Below, piece by piece: positions 11,372 through 23,108 of a stretch of 64,000 nt of DNA. The number at the start of each line of letters is the position of its first letter. Positions within the stretch are counted from its first letter, which is position 1. A program made the translations under genes and the position numbers. Where the stretch lies: the NCBI GenBank assembly GCA_026874595.1, contig CM049317.1:11134382-11198381 (forward strand). The letters are read 5' to 3'. Origin of the DNA: Sipunculus nudus. Taxonomy: Eukaryota > Annelida > Sipuncula > Golfingiida > Sipunculidae. The notes below the pieces were generated by a model that saw only the letters and a list, made by a program, of their open reading frames with translations, searched no databases and was not told the DNA's origin.

Positions 11372-12310
11372 ATCTATCAAATTCTTAACAAATTATCTGA
11401 TAGCAGGACACTGAGTTGCATTATTTTTTTACGTTTATGGAGCATGTCAGTTAAATGCATTTGGTACAGTGATCCGTGCGCTGATTGTAGTTGAATATTA
11501 GGTTCTTCATAATATATACCTTTACAATAATATGTGGAACTAGTGGCAGGAAGGGTTGTTAAATTATGTTCTATGACTGAAAGAAAGACCGATGATCGAT
11601 TATTAATCGATTATTTTATATGCTTTATACATTACTGTTGAATCTGCTGTGTAGCATTTTGTCTAAAATATTGACTGCAGGAGTGATTAACGCACCACTA
11701 AAGAGGACGCAAGTGAAATCTATTTTTAAAATATTGTGATTAACGGGATCTGATCAATATCATAACAACACCGAGTTTACCCAAACTTACACTACAATTA
11801 GCAAAAGGGTTAACCTTTGATAACGGGTATACTAACAATCGCTAAAAGTCCCCTCCCTTGCAAATGGGTGTTGGGGATTTTAACAAATGTCAAATGTGTG
11901 CACATTGTATAAAACAGGGTTATAGAGTTTCCCAGACTGAGGTTTATCGTAGAATTTCCATTGCGTCAGCGTTTTGGATAGGAAAAAACGAACGAATAAC
12001 ATTTGAAAAGGTTATCTCTAGGATGTCACTTAATTCTTGTTTAGGGACAACAGTTCGTAAAGTGCATGTGTTCTTAGGTAAATTACAACTTGTCAACTTG
12101 GCTAGGTTCAAATCTGTGTGTGTATGGTTTGACCTAAGTACAGATACAATAAGGTGGCGTAACTGTATAGGCTATATACCTCATTGCGTAACTGGCTCGT
12201 GATAATACGGAATACGCCTTGTATATATATACCTTATTGCGATATATGTACAACACAGAAACAGCTTTAATGAATAAGATCTGAATGGCAAGTAGGAAGG
12301 AAGGGTAGCA

Positions 12311-12313
<3 letters not shown>
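11372..12313. other. 3' flank of the Ig gene, no gene seen
   Basis: This stretch is shared with unit 2 at about 20305-21445. It holds only short open frames that are not better conserved between the two copies than their surroundings. Confidence 0.4.

Positions 12314-12368
<55 letters not shown>
12314..12368. repeat. (TA)n microsatellite
   Basis: About 27 uninterrupted TA units. The corresponding tract in unit 2 (21446-21499) is interrupted and has received a MITE insertion. Confidence 0.95.
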
Positions 12369-12369
<1 letters not shown>

Positions 12370-12857
12370 CTGAACCAATAACCGATCGTATATTGGGTCG
12401 CTCATCTAAAGAAGGTAAATCAGACCCTATATCCGATCATAATTTGTTGATCAAGCGATAAACACCTTAAGATTTATTGGATCGGCTGAGGTATTCAATT
12501 TGTAACCCCTGCCTACCACGTACTGTAAAAATCAGTAAAATTTCTACCCACTCTTAAGTCAATTTGTAAATTACCTGTTTCAATTTTGACCTAGACTATT
12601 CATTCTTTCGTTGCTGACATTCATGTTAATGAATATTGTATTATGTGTAGAAAGTAGTTGATGGGAGGAAAGTCTAAAACCTTTCATAGTTGTCTACCCT
12701 GTTAAATGATTTGATTCTTGTTTTTATTTAAATAAAAGTATTAGGCCTAAATTAAAAGCTGATGTCTGTTTTTTCTGTTGATATAATTATATTATATAAT
12801 CCCCATACACTGGTGATCGGTAAATGAGCCTGACCCATCTTAAGTTGGCTCTGAACC

Positions 12858-13071
12858 CAGTGGCGGATCCTGGGGGGGGAGGGGGGGAGTCAAGGGAGAC
12901 CTGACCCCTCCCCCCCTTTGATCAGAAACAACCATTCCTTAGGGTTTCAAACCAGATTTTGCGACCTTGACCCCCTCCTTCTCGGATCAGAGGACCTATT
13001 TTTAGGTTTTCTTTCAGTCTTCCTGGGCGTACACGTGACCCTCCCCTTTCCAAATTCCTGGAACCGCCCCA
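12858..13071. mobile_element. hAT-type MITE, unit 1 insertion
   Basis: The element starts CAGTGGCGGATCC and ends with the imperfect inverse GGAACCGCCCC. It contains G-tract and C-tract arms typical of short hAT-derived MITEs. Flanks share TGAACC (an 8-bp duplication with two mismatches). Unit 2 has the uninterrupted site CTCTGAACCAATAGCC near 22720, so the insertion is specific to unit 1. Confidence 0.7.
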
Positions 13072-13099
13072 TGAACCAATAGCCGATATCGGTTATTGG

Positions 13100-13340
13100 T
13101 TCTTTAGCAATATTTACTAAATATCCAATCAGCATGTAAATACACTGTTTCTGGCATTATGGACTCTATACATTGTCGTTCCATCATATGTCATCTCTCC
13201 ACACGTTCCCACTTAATTACCACCTGACGAAGAAGTCTTTGTACTTCGAAAGCTCGTGTGTTAATAAACTAGTTAGTCTGTCTAAAAGGCGTCACTGTTT
13301 AGCATAACCTTCGCTTCAACTACAGATTAACACGGCTATA
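13100..13340 (+). mobile_element. Retroelement-like fragment carrying a hammerhead-like hairpin, + arm
   Basis: The stretch GTTCCCACTT...ACCTGACGAAGAAG and the downstream region with AAAAGGCGTCACT are inverted relatives of 13370-13620. A short (TA)n lies between the two arms. Unit 2 lacks this arm. Similar motifs are known at ends of Penelope-like elements; that assignment is inference. Confidence 0.4.
13221..13258 (+). ncRNA. Hammerhead-like hairpin 1
   Basis: The order is CAC, CTGACGA (core CUGANGA), an extra A, stem GAAGT/ACTTC with a 6-base loop, GAAA, GCTC, GTG. The outer CAC and GTG can pair as a short stem I. The extra A before stem II and the lack of a closed stem III differ from a textbook hammerhead; AGCT could pair between two molecules. 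Confidence 0.45.
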
Positions 13341-13505
13341 CCACTTTATATATATATATATTATCGTTAAAGTGGACAAGTAGAGCAGTAATTAAGTATT
13401 GTAAAGGGATGCATAATTTACACTAACGCGATTTTTCAGCGCGCATGGAAAAGGGCCCTATAAAATCGGTTTTTAGGTGATGCTTTACATATAGAATAAC
13501 TATCA

Positions 13506-13543
13506 CACAAGCTTTCGAATCGCACAGGCTTCTTTATTAGGTG
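13506..13543 (-). ncRNA. Decayed hammerhead-like hairpin
   Basis: This is the unit 1 counterpart of the motif at 24163-24200. On the minus strand the core reads CTAATAA instead of CTGAGGA, and one base of the stem is mismatched. It is probably inactive. Confidence 0.4.
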
Positions 13544-13620
13544 GGAAGTGGGAATGGATTGAGAGGTGTTTACATAGAGTAGAGTAATAATGCAAGAAAC
13601 AGTGTATTTACATGATGATT

Positions 13621-15790
13621 GGATAATAAGTAATTTTTCTATTCAATATGCCCACTTACGGAAATTCCGCATAATTTTTTTATTGTTCACCGTAGTGTAA
13701 AATAAATAATGAACATAAACTTGAGTAACATGATATATAAAGGTTACATTCCCCTATACTGTGCCTTCATGCTGCGCTCTATCAGCCGTCTCCTTCCCCT
13801 ATAGAAACAAAGAAAACATTTCTTGTGTCTAGAGTCATAAGGAAAGCATTCTGCACTCACAACTCTGCTCGACACAAATAACCAGAGTCTTTCCTTGCAC
13901 GGATTGAACATACTAACACAGGAGAATTTAGAGTATTACGCTGTCTAGCTCTAGATAGGTTTTTGAACTTATATTTTTCTAAATAAATGCTCTATAATAA
14001 ATGCCTATATGGCGGTATTGCTATTATTTTATTATTAGCCAGAATGTAAGGACTGTCAAATGGCAGCATGAATAACTCATTAGCTTTTCACAAAGCCAGG
14101 GGAACAAGAACCCACTACTTTTAAAGCTTAAAGGGAATTTATCAGGGGAAATATTATGCCTATTCTTTCACACTATCAGCAAGTTCAGTTTTGCTTTATA
14201 CACAAAAATATCCCAGCACATAGTCTCAAAATCTCACATACGGCTGTTTAAAACTTTGTTATGGTTCCGCGTGTGAGTAAACACAGTCCATGAGTGTCTG
14301 TTTACAATAATAAAGCCGCTTACCGGAGGTTCAATTTTGCGCATGCGCGACAGATCCCAAACAAGGACTTCTCCAAACTAGTCCATGCATAGAACCTCAC
14401 GTCCTCTGAAACTAGTATATATCCATGCTAGATTGACATTACGGTCAGTTTGCCGAATGTAATTTTTAATTTAGAACATGCATGTCACAACAGATCTACA
14501 CGTTAGGTCCAGAGGCTTCAGCTGAAACGACACGCGTGGCACAGTGAGGGCCCGTGTATCGGGTCCCAGCGTTATTTCAGCCAGCTGGACTATGTATTGT
14601 GTTTTATGGGCCAAGTCAATCAGGGCATCTCATGACTGACAGGTGTTGCGATGCACGGAGTTCCACGCGCTGTGTGTATGTTGACGCCTGTGATCGCGCC
14701 GGGTCCACTTTTTTTAACTCTCGTGTACAGGAGTTAGCCAACGGTTTCAGGGCAATTACCGATTTATTTCATAGAGAAGACGCTATTTTTCGTGATAATT
14801 CAACATACTTTACAGGTTATTAGGCCTCTATAACTTTTGAATTTTATGACACCTATTAAAATTATAAGGATACACATTCTGGATGTCACTAGCGACACTA
14901 TAATAAAATGTGCATCAAGGAACAAGTCAGCAGGAGCCTTGGCCACTACTAATTATCAAGCTTCAATATTTTAGTAACTTAAAACTGTCAGCAGTCTAGT
15001 ACCGTCATGTTTTGTTCGGACGTGCTTTCTTTTCATTGTCAAACAAATCGCCAAGCTGCCCATTCTTAGTGTTAACAGAAGCTGAGCATCATGAGTGAGG
15101 AGCACCTGAATCACCGCAACACGCCATGCAGCTCTTTTGGGTCAAGCTATAAACTACGGAGACTTATGCAAGGTAGTGGAGATGGACGAAATGGATGGTT
15201 GACCTTTCAATATTTATATCCTTTATCCATTCAAGTCGTCCTGTTGAGTGCAGGAAATGATTCTAGACGTCTAACCACCGACATTTCCATATTCAAGCGG
15301 GGCTGGATCATATAGATTTTTCATGCGAAGACGTCTATATTTACTTTGTATGGAGAAGAAATGGTTACATCAGCCAGAATTTATCCAGGGTTAGCTACTT
15401 CATTCCTTAACAGATCATAACAGGCTTGCTTCCAGGCAGGTCCCCTGGGGTTTTCTGTAATATACCGTTTGGTAAAACGCAAGATTTTTTGGTTCGAAGA
15501 GATACAATTAGAACACATTAATCTGACAAACAGATTTTTCAAAGTCAACTGCCTCAAAGACTGCAAGACTAAGAAGCCTATACTCAATGAAACCCATCAT
15601 ACTGATATTGTGTATCGTGTGATGAAAAAAAAGAAGAACTAACTGCACTTCAGACAGTGGAAGCACAATCATCAATTGATCTATCCGCCACAGCCCATAT
15701 GCTCCGCCCTTTCAACCTTATTAATATATTAAGAGCCCCCAAAACGCTCCTACAAATGTCTTCCGTGCGATTGTTGTTTACAAGACAATA
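13621..15790. other. Duplicated non-coding stretch, unit 1
   Basis: Matches 24250-26407 in unit 2. Open frames near 14554-14823 and 15091-15315 are interrupted at different codons in the two units, and their DNA identity is no higher than the flanks. I treat them as chance frames. Confidence 0.4.
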
Positions 15791-15791
15791 A

Positions 15792-15838
15792 TGACGTCAC
15801 AAAAGTCATGACGTATGACGTCGCATTGACTGACGTCA
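15792..15838 (+). promoter_or_regulatory. Cluster of CRE/ATF-type sites
   Basis: TGACGTCA occurs at 15792-15799 and again at 15831-15838. TGACGTA (15809) and TGACGTCG (15816) lie between them. Four sites in 47 bases match the cAMP-response/ATF consensus. In unit 2 (26408-26454) only the last site is intact. No gene is seen next to the cluster. Confidence 0.4.
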
Positions 15839-18467
15839 TCAACTGGAATCGCTGTTCTCCATTGATGAATAGTCATTGTGAACAGTCATTGTGAACAGTC
15901 TTGCCATATTTTGGATTATTTTTCTCAGACAAATTACGTGCCAGGAAAACAATATTATTCACTAGGTTTTGGCAGGAATGGCTCCTGCAACTTATCGCCT
16001 AGAACTTTTTTTAGTAAGGTTTTAAACAAATCAAGCCAGTTTATAACACAGTCCAAACCAGCCAAGCCTAGAACCAAGATCACGGCAGAAATAGCAGCAC
16101 AAAGTGTTTCAAAATATTAGTGTGTTCCAAACCCTATTTTCTAGTCCAGCGTGACAGCACTGTGTCAGCTTAAGCTTTAATTTGGCTCGTTATTGTGGTG
16201 CCACCATTAATACTTATCTCATACTATGATCATTGAGCGCACCAAATTTAATGACAGACAATGGACTCAGTGCTGAGAAACTGACAAGGTTGGTAATGTG
16301 ACCGAAGAAACAAATACGATAATATTGCGTAGATAATGAAATAACCCATTTCAGGGAAATCTTATAGGACCAATGCCGAACAAGTGACAGAATTGGTGTA
16401 GTATGTCGGTTTAACAAGATTTAAACTCATAATATGGTGCATGGTGTTCACAATCATGTATTTGGTCACCAACCAGGGCATTTTTAAATTCTAGGAGAAG
16501 TTTCTGAATCAAACGGTGACGATTTGTACCCTAGCTGTTAATTAACTGGCGGCCTGGACCACGGACAAAGACTCATCACTATACCTTAGTCGACTTTCAG
16601 TCAGCTGTGTTAAAAATACTTGTTATGCCTCTTGGATTGTCACTCTTTACTTATATTGAAACAGTGCTAGCCAGGTGACCTAACAATAACATGTCCTTAC
16701 ATCGGAAGTTTCTCTTTATCTTTATTCAGTTTATAAGTCATCCAAAACAAACAAACAAACAAACCAAAAAAAAATAATGTAGAATCCTTTCAGGCAGACT
16801 TTTCACTCATTTTCCTTGGTAGGATATTGAATCTAGTAATGAGGATAAATTGACTTCCTCTCAGAAATTTAAATTTCAAAATTTCAATCTAGTTAATTAA
16901 TAAACAAAAATACATAAATTTAGGTCATAGACTTGAGCGACTTATCCAGCTAGTATGTTTTGCAACTCTTGAAAGAAAGCTTGAACATTATTAAACTTTT
17001 GGATCTGCATAGCCAACTGCTTTATTTGCAAACTAAAAAAGATTATTCAGATAAAAAAGAAGGAACTGAGGCCAAAAAGCCGTGTTATAAGAATGTGTTC
17101 TTTTAATGAGTTAACTGCCTAAACCAGATGAAAAGTAACTAAAAGGAAGGAAAAACAAGTTTAATTAGTGCTAAGAAATGTTTGAACAGCAAGAACGGGA
17201 GGGACTCGGTAATTCTTCTGTTATCGCCCACAGGGTTTGTTTATGTCGAATGCCTGTGTCTCCAGAGCCGATATGCGAGAGTAAATACTTTATTTAGCAT
17301 AACTGATTACTGTTTTGTGTGTGTAAGAGTGGGGTTTATCAGATTTGTTCTGATTAACCTCAGCAGGAGAGGAGAGCTGCAAGCAAATGGTTTGACTTAT
17401 AACATTATGGAATTCGGCACTATTTATTCGATAAAAAGGTACAATTTATTGTTTTTATCTGACCGTCTTTAAACAGAGAGTCAGATTGACAAAATACTTT
17501 GCAGGAATGTTATACAAAGCGAGACTGTGGTAGATTTTGACCTATTTTGTCCAGGTATATAACAGATATTGACCTTGCCCCGATTGCATTACATTTGACA
17601 TAACCATGCCGCTATGAAAAGTATATTTTAGGACACACATTGTACAGGCGACCAATGCAACCTGATAAAAATAGAGATATACTCATATTGTGTTGGTAAA
17701 TTTCATAGACCGCACACCTCTAGTTGTATGTATCTGCAATTGCACACAATTTTATGGCTTGACTCTCATAATTAAAACGTCATACGATCAGCACTTATCT
17801 ATAAGAGGTTTGACATTTTATCAATACTGTATCAACATTTATTTATAGTTCGATGTGTATTGATACAAAGTTATCAACGGATACCTTTACACACTATTTT
17901 ATAGTATACATGTATTATGTAACGATTTCGGAAATTTTACCTGTGTTTAAAAGATTTCATTAAACTACCCCTTGATAGTTGTATGTACATAACACGCGCG
18001 AATAATCAATTTTAAAAATGTGTTTATTCCTGGTACTCAGTATTTTTTTCAAAAGCAAGCTCTTATGTTTTATGATCATTAAAATTAATTTTTCCTTTTT
18101 TAACAGTCTTAATTAGGTTAGGTGTATTTAGGTATGTGATATATGGTTCTCAAATTTCTGTCTCTCATGTTTTTGCTTATTTAACATTCAACCCGTATTT
18201 CTCTTCAACATTTACCTACACTACATGTACATAGGCAGTGTACATAGGTAACGAGTACACTATGACCGCGTCAGATTGGGCAACCAATAATTCAATTATA
18301 TTTTTGTGGTGCCAAATTAAGGAGTCATCTATAACATTATCAGAATGTGAAATTATTATAAAATGTTCCTCATTTTCTGATATGTAGTGTAACATGGTGC
18401 ATAATATTTAAGATATTGTTTTAACAATATAAACGTTTTTGTAGCCTTTTCAAGTTTATTTTTTTTG
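15839..18467. other. Duplicated non-coding stretch, unit 1
   Basis: Matches 26455-29496 in unit 2. It includes the site at 16378-16390 that is empty here but holds a SINE in unit 2. A long open frame at 17182-17472 has no ATG start, splice context or recognisable domain. Confidence 0.4.
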
Positions 18468-18971
18468 TTCGCCATATACTAGACTTGGAACAATATGTGT
18501 GTGGTTACTTTGGTTAGGTATTTTTACTGATTCATTGTTTCAAAGTTTTTTGACGGAAAACATAATCTGGAAGTTTATCGGTTTAGTAATAATTCCAGGG
18601 TTGTAGAAAACAAAAATTGTATTGGAGCCACCAACAGCTATTTTTTTTTGTTTTATGCTGAATTGAGACTATGCTGTCAGTAAAAATATGAAAAAAAATT
18701 AATAAAAATAAAATTTCAATATGATTGAGATTAAAGGTAGTAAACCACAACATATATGTAATACAGTGGAACCTTTCTGACGGACCACCTTTCTGATATG
18801 ACCAGCTGTTTATACAGACCGCCCTTTAGTGAACCGAAATTGTACATTGGTTATAAATAATATATCTTATTAAACCACCTGTGATTTAACACCACTTTTT
18901 ACCAGCCCTTCCCCTTTTTCCAGTGGTCTTATTAGACAGGTTTTACTGTATTTCAATTTTTCATCTTGTAG

Positions 18972-20265
18972 ACATGCCAACAATAAAGTGTTTTGTAAAC
19001 ACACCGTATGTTGGAGAGGATGCAACATAACGTGCATTTATTCAGGGGAAGGATACTTGTATATAAGTTACTTTTACAAGAGGAATAATACGGAATGGGA
19101 TTCGATATGCCAGTGCGCCCTTGATCGCCTTTGCCATATAAGAGCTAGTCGGTACTCCTGTTCGCTTGAGGTGAATACATTAACACTTCTTGTAGTGAGG
19201 ACCAGAAAGGTGGACCAAGGCAGATATAAATTAAGTATAACGGCGGAACTTGGAGAGATAGAGAATCAACTTGATTATTCAGTAAAAGGTTAGTAATCCA
19301 TATTCCGTGTGGTATAAATAGGCATACACTGAGAACAAATCTCCCTTTATACTCACTTTATTTTAAAACTATCAAACTGATGCCTGTTTACAAGAACACA
19401 CTCAAGCGTATTTTGTTCATTACAAATTAAATGATAGTTGAACGAAAAAAATGACTACATGTTTCTGAAATCATTAATGCTCAAATTAGTCCCATGTTTC
19501 ACAAATACAAGCTTAAATAGCCTAAATCAAATTTTCTGGTTAAACATGCATACGAAAGATAAAACAAGTTTATTGTCTTTAAAGCCGTGCCAACAGAGAC
19601 CTCTAGTTCTAGCACATTCGCTGGCACAGATTTCACCTCAACATTCGATTCCAGCGGAAAAGGAGTGTCCATAAAACAAGGTAGTCTATTATTAATTCGA
19701 TTATTGTGTGTCAGATAAATCAAAGAAACATAGCCCATTATCTAAATCCTAACACAAGATGGTTGAATACGTATTGTTGTATACACTTTCCATATCTAAG
19801 AGAGAGTAAAAGCGTTTTTATTTATGACTTAAGTTCACCTACTTTTATATTATTAAAGATAACTTGCATATAAGCAAGGAGAAATCTAAACAGTTTTAAT
19901 AATTTGGCACTTTTAAAGTAGTTAATAGTTCATCATCCATTATTCATGGGAGCTATCAGAGACAGTCCAGATTGTCAAATGATTCTTTTTTTTTTTGTAG
20001 AAAACAAGGTCAGTTTTGTCTATGTCGGCATACCCATAATCATAACCATTGTCCTGATATTGGCATGCTTCGGCATTTGGTTTTTTATAAGACAGCAAAG
20101 GCAATATAGAAGGTAAGTTTGTTCATCCTATTAAAAAAAAATCTCGCTCCAGAATTAACACAGCATCTACGTTTTAACACCACTCATTTTAACACAACGA
20201 TATTACTTTCTTTAAGTTACAGGAATCCCCCTACAGACGAAACAGATGTTCCATTACAAACTTAG
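18972..20265 (+). pseudogene. Truncated duplicate of the Ig-domain gene
   Basis: Copies of exons 2 to 5 lie at 18972-19288, 19585-19680, 20001-20112 and 20223-20265, with splice sites kept. Exon 2 is one base shorter than in the parent (GGATGGCAAC became GGATGCAAC), which shifts the frame in the Ig domain before the B-strand Cys. The signal-peptide exon and promoter were not duplicated, because the duplication begins downstream of 9257. The poly(A) signal is AATAAC instead of AATAAA. The stalk, membrane and tail exons remain open, so splicing of these exons onto exon 1 of the upstream gene is conceivable but would not restore the Ig frame. It is best read as a young pseudogene. Confidence 0.85.
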
Positions 20266-20948
20266 AGAAGTAACTGTTCTTGACACGACCATTCGTGGAA
20301 TAACATTTATCAAATTCTTAACAAATTATCTGATAGCAGGACACTGAGTTGCATTATTTTTTTACGTTTACGGAGCATGTGAGTTAAATGCATTTAGTAC
20401 AGTGATCCATGCACTGATTGTAGTTGAATGTTAGCTTCTCCATAATAAATACCATTACAATAATATTTGGAACTAGTGGCAGGAAGTGGTTGTTAAATTA
20501 TAATTATGTTCTATGATTGAAAGAAATAAAAAGACCGATGATCAATTATTGATCGATTATTTTATATGCTTTATACATTACTGTAAAATCTGCTGTGTAG
20601 CATTTTGTCTAAAATATTGACTGCAGGAGTGATTTAGGCACCATTAAAGAGGACGCAAGTGAAATGTATTTTTAAAATATTGTGATTAACGGGATCTAAT
20701 CAATATCATAGCAACACCGAGTTTACCCATACTTACACTACAATTAGCAAAAGGGTTAACCTTTGATAACGGGTATACTAACAATCGCTAAAAAGTCCCC
20801 TCCCTTGCAAATGGGTGTTGGGGATTTTAACAAATGTCAAATTTGTGCACATTGTACAAAACAGGGTTATAGAGTTTCCTAGCTTGAGGTTTATTGTAGA
20901 ATTTCAATTACGTCCGCATTTTGGATAGGGAAAAACGAATGTATGACA

Positions 20949-21138
20949 GAAGCGGATCGGGGGGGGGGGGGGTCCAGGGGTCCTGACACCCCCTTTTTCA
21001 TCAGAAACGTTTTTTAAGGGCTTCAGACAAAATTTGCCGCCTGGGCCCCATTTTTCAGACCTGGGGACCTTTTTTTTAGGGTTTTCATTTGTCCTTCTGG
21101 GTTGGACCCCCCTTTTCCTAAATCCTTGATCCGCCCGT
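20949..21138. mobile_element. hAT-type MITE, unit 2 insertion, 8-bp TSD
   Basis: A perfect 8-bp target duplication GTATGACA flanks the element (20941-20948 and 21139-21146). The ends are GAAGCGGATC and GATCCGCCCGT. Internal poly-G, CCCC and poly-T blocks resemble the unit 1 MITE at 12858. Unit 1 has the empty site near 11992 (GAATAACA). Confidence 0.85.
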
Positions 21139-21445
21139 GTATGACACTTGAAAGGTTATCTCTAGGATGTCACTTAATTGTTGTTTAGAGACATGGGTTC
21201 GCACAGTGCATGTGTTCTTAGGTAAATTACAACTTGTTATCTTGGCTAGGTACAAATTTGTGTGTTTGGTTTGACCTAAGTACAGATGCAATAAGGTGGC
21301 GTTACTGTTTATATACCTCATTGCGTAACTGGCTCGTGATAATAGAATACGCCTTGTATATATATCTCATTGCGATATATGTACAACACAAAAATAAATT
21401 TTATGAATAAGATCTGAATGGCAAGTAGGAAGGAAGGGCAGCATT

Positions 21446-21452
21446 AATATAT

Positions 21453-21499
<47 letters not shown>
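21446..21499. repeat. (TA)n microsatellite
   Basis: Interrupted TA tract, orthologous to 12314-12368 in unit 1. It is the target of the MITE that begins at 21500. Confidence 0.9.
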
Positions 21500-21500
<1 letters not shown>

Positions 21501-21930
21501 TGTGGTTGCCTTTTTGTTCGCGAGGGTTTTAATTTCGCGATATTCGCGAATGGAAAATAATCGCGAAAATGAAGCCCTCGGGAATAATTGGCCAATTAAG
21601 TGTGTCCTTTATATTGAGTGTAGCCAATACTTGTATGGAAATAGGTTAGAACAGTAAAAAATTTTATAATAAGTTACATCCATGCAGGTATAGGGAAAAC
21701 GTTCCCTTTAATTTGAACAAAACTACCTGTGCTGTGTGTACGGGCCCATCGTTATATGAGAAGAATATCACGAACTCATGACATATTTTTATTTTATAAT
21801 ACACACAGGTATGGATTTACCATAGAGTTGATATAGGTTCTGGTGAGATCGCGAAAATGAAACCCTCGCGAAACATTTAAAATGGAGAAATCGCGAAATT
21901 TCTGCCTCGCGAATATGAAGCCAACCACAG
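21500..21930. mobile_element. 431-bp MITE inserted at TA, Tc1/mariner-like
   Basis: The left end reads CTGTGGTTGCC and the right end is its inverse CCAACCACAG, both next to TA. Subterminal TTCGCGAGG and TTTCGCGAT blocks are repeated in inverse near both ends. The host tract is the TA microsatellite, and unit 1 lacks the insert. The TA target duplication suggests mobilisation by a Tc1/mariner-type transposase. Confidence 0.75.
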
Positions 21931-22489
21931 TATATATATATGGTTCTGAACCAATAACCGATCAGATATTGGTCAACTGGTCAACAGATCTTAAGATGAA
22001 TCAGACCCTATATCCGATCATAATTTATTGTACACAAATTGTTTACCGATTGTACATTTTACTGATTCCCTGATATACCGAAAAACACCTAAAGAATTTT
22101 TGGATCGACTGAGTAATTCAATTGAGCAATTCAACCCCTTCCTACCACGAACTGTAAAAATCAGTAAAATTTATATCTACTCTTAAATCAACTTGTTAAT
22201 AAACTGTTTCAATTTTGACCTAGACTAGCATATTAATTTCTTCATTTTTCGTCACTGACATTCATGTTAATGAATATTGTATTATGTGTAGAAATTTGTT
22301 GATGGGTGGAATGTCAAAAACCTTTCATAGTTTTCTACCCTGTAAAATGATTTTATTCTTATTCTTATTGAAATAAAATTATAACATTTAAAGATGTGTC
22401 TGTTTCTACTGTTGATATTATTATATTGTATAATATATAATTATATCATAGAGTTATATGTTATAAGTCAATAATAAATGAATGTACAA

Positions 22490-22636
22490 CTATAATAATA
22501 TTAGTATATGGAAAATTATTAATATTAGTATATGGGATATTATTAATATTAGTATATGGATATTATTAATATTAGTATATGGGATATTATTAATATTATA
22601 ATATATAGTATATGGGATATTATTAATATAAGTATA
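22490..22636. repeat. ~26-bp minisatellite
   Basis: The unit ATTAGTATATGGGATATTA with flanking TTAAT recurs about five times with small length changes. It is absent from the matching part of unit 1 near 12790. Confidence 0.8.
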
Positions 22637-23108
22637 CAGACATATGGGCCTGTGCCAAGTTGAAACCTTATCCTAATATATGGTGATCGGTAAATGACCT
22701 GACCCGTCTTTAGTTGTCTCTGAACCAATAGCCGATATCGGTTATTGGTTCTTACTCATCTCGCCATTTCGAAAGGCGATTCCCACACATTGTCGGTAAA
22801 TGAGTCTTAACCACCCGATACTCACGAGCTTTTCCATGTGCGAGGAAACGCAGGCGTTTCCGCGTAATCCCCCTCCGCGTAACCTGTTTCACAAGGGAGT
22901 CCCCGTCCCCAAGCATGTATCGAGCATGTATCTGTTATGGTCAGTTCACTATATTCATGCATGCATTTAAAATTTTCGTTTTAATTGCAGTAACGTATAT
23001 TTTTTGTTACATTAGTATGTTATTGACATATGGGTAAGGGTATAACATCCCCCAATAATTATACATCAAGGCCTATATATATAATATATATATGTATAAA
23101 TGTATGTA

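Larger units (their letters stand above)
9521..18467 (+). repeat. Segmental tandem duplication, unit 1 (~8.9 kb)
   Basis: From TCGTCATATACTAGACTTGG at 9520 onward, the sequence matches 18468 onward nearly base for base through introns, exons and intergenic DNA. The match ends at about 18460 (TTTTCAAGTTTATT), and the equivalent end in unit 2 is near 29494. The left edge lies inside intron 1 of the Ig gene. Flanks at both edges share TTTATT, suggesting a microhomology-mediated junction. A few substitutions per 100 bases make this a recent event. Sequence special to unit 1 includes a hAT-type MITE (12858-13071) and the plus-oriented hairpin arm at 13100-13340. Confidence 0.9.

Noticed and set aside
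14554-15315. Two medium open frames repeated at 25252-25998
   Set aside because: They are broken at different codons in the two duplicates and no better conserved than surrounding non-coding DNA; no domain was recognised.
17182-17472. Open frame also present at 28251-28529
   Set aside because: It has no ATG start, no splice context and no recognisable domain; its conservation is explained by the recent duplication.
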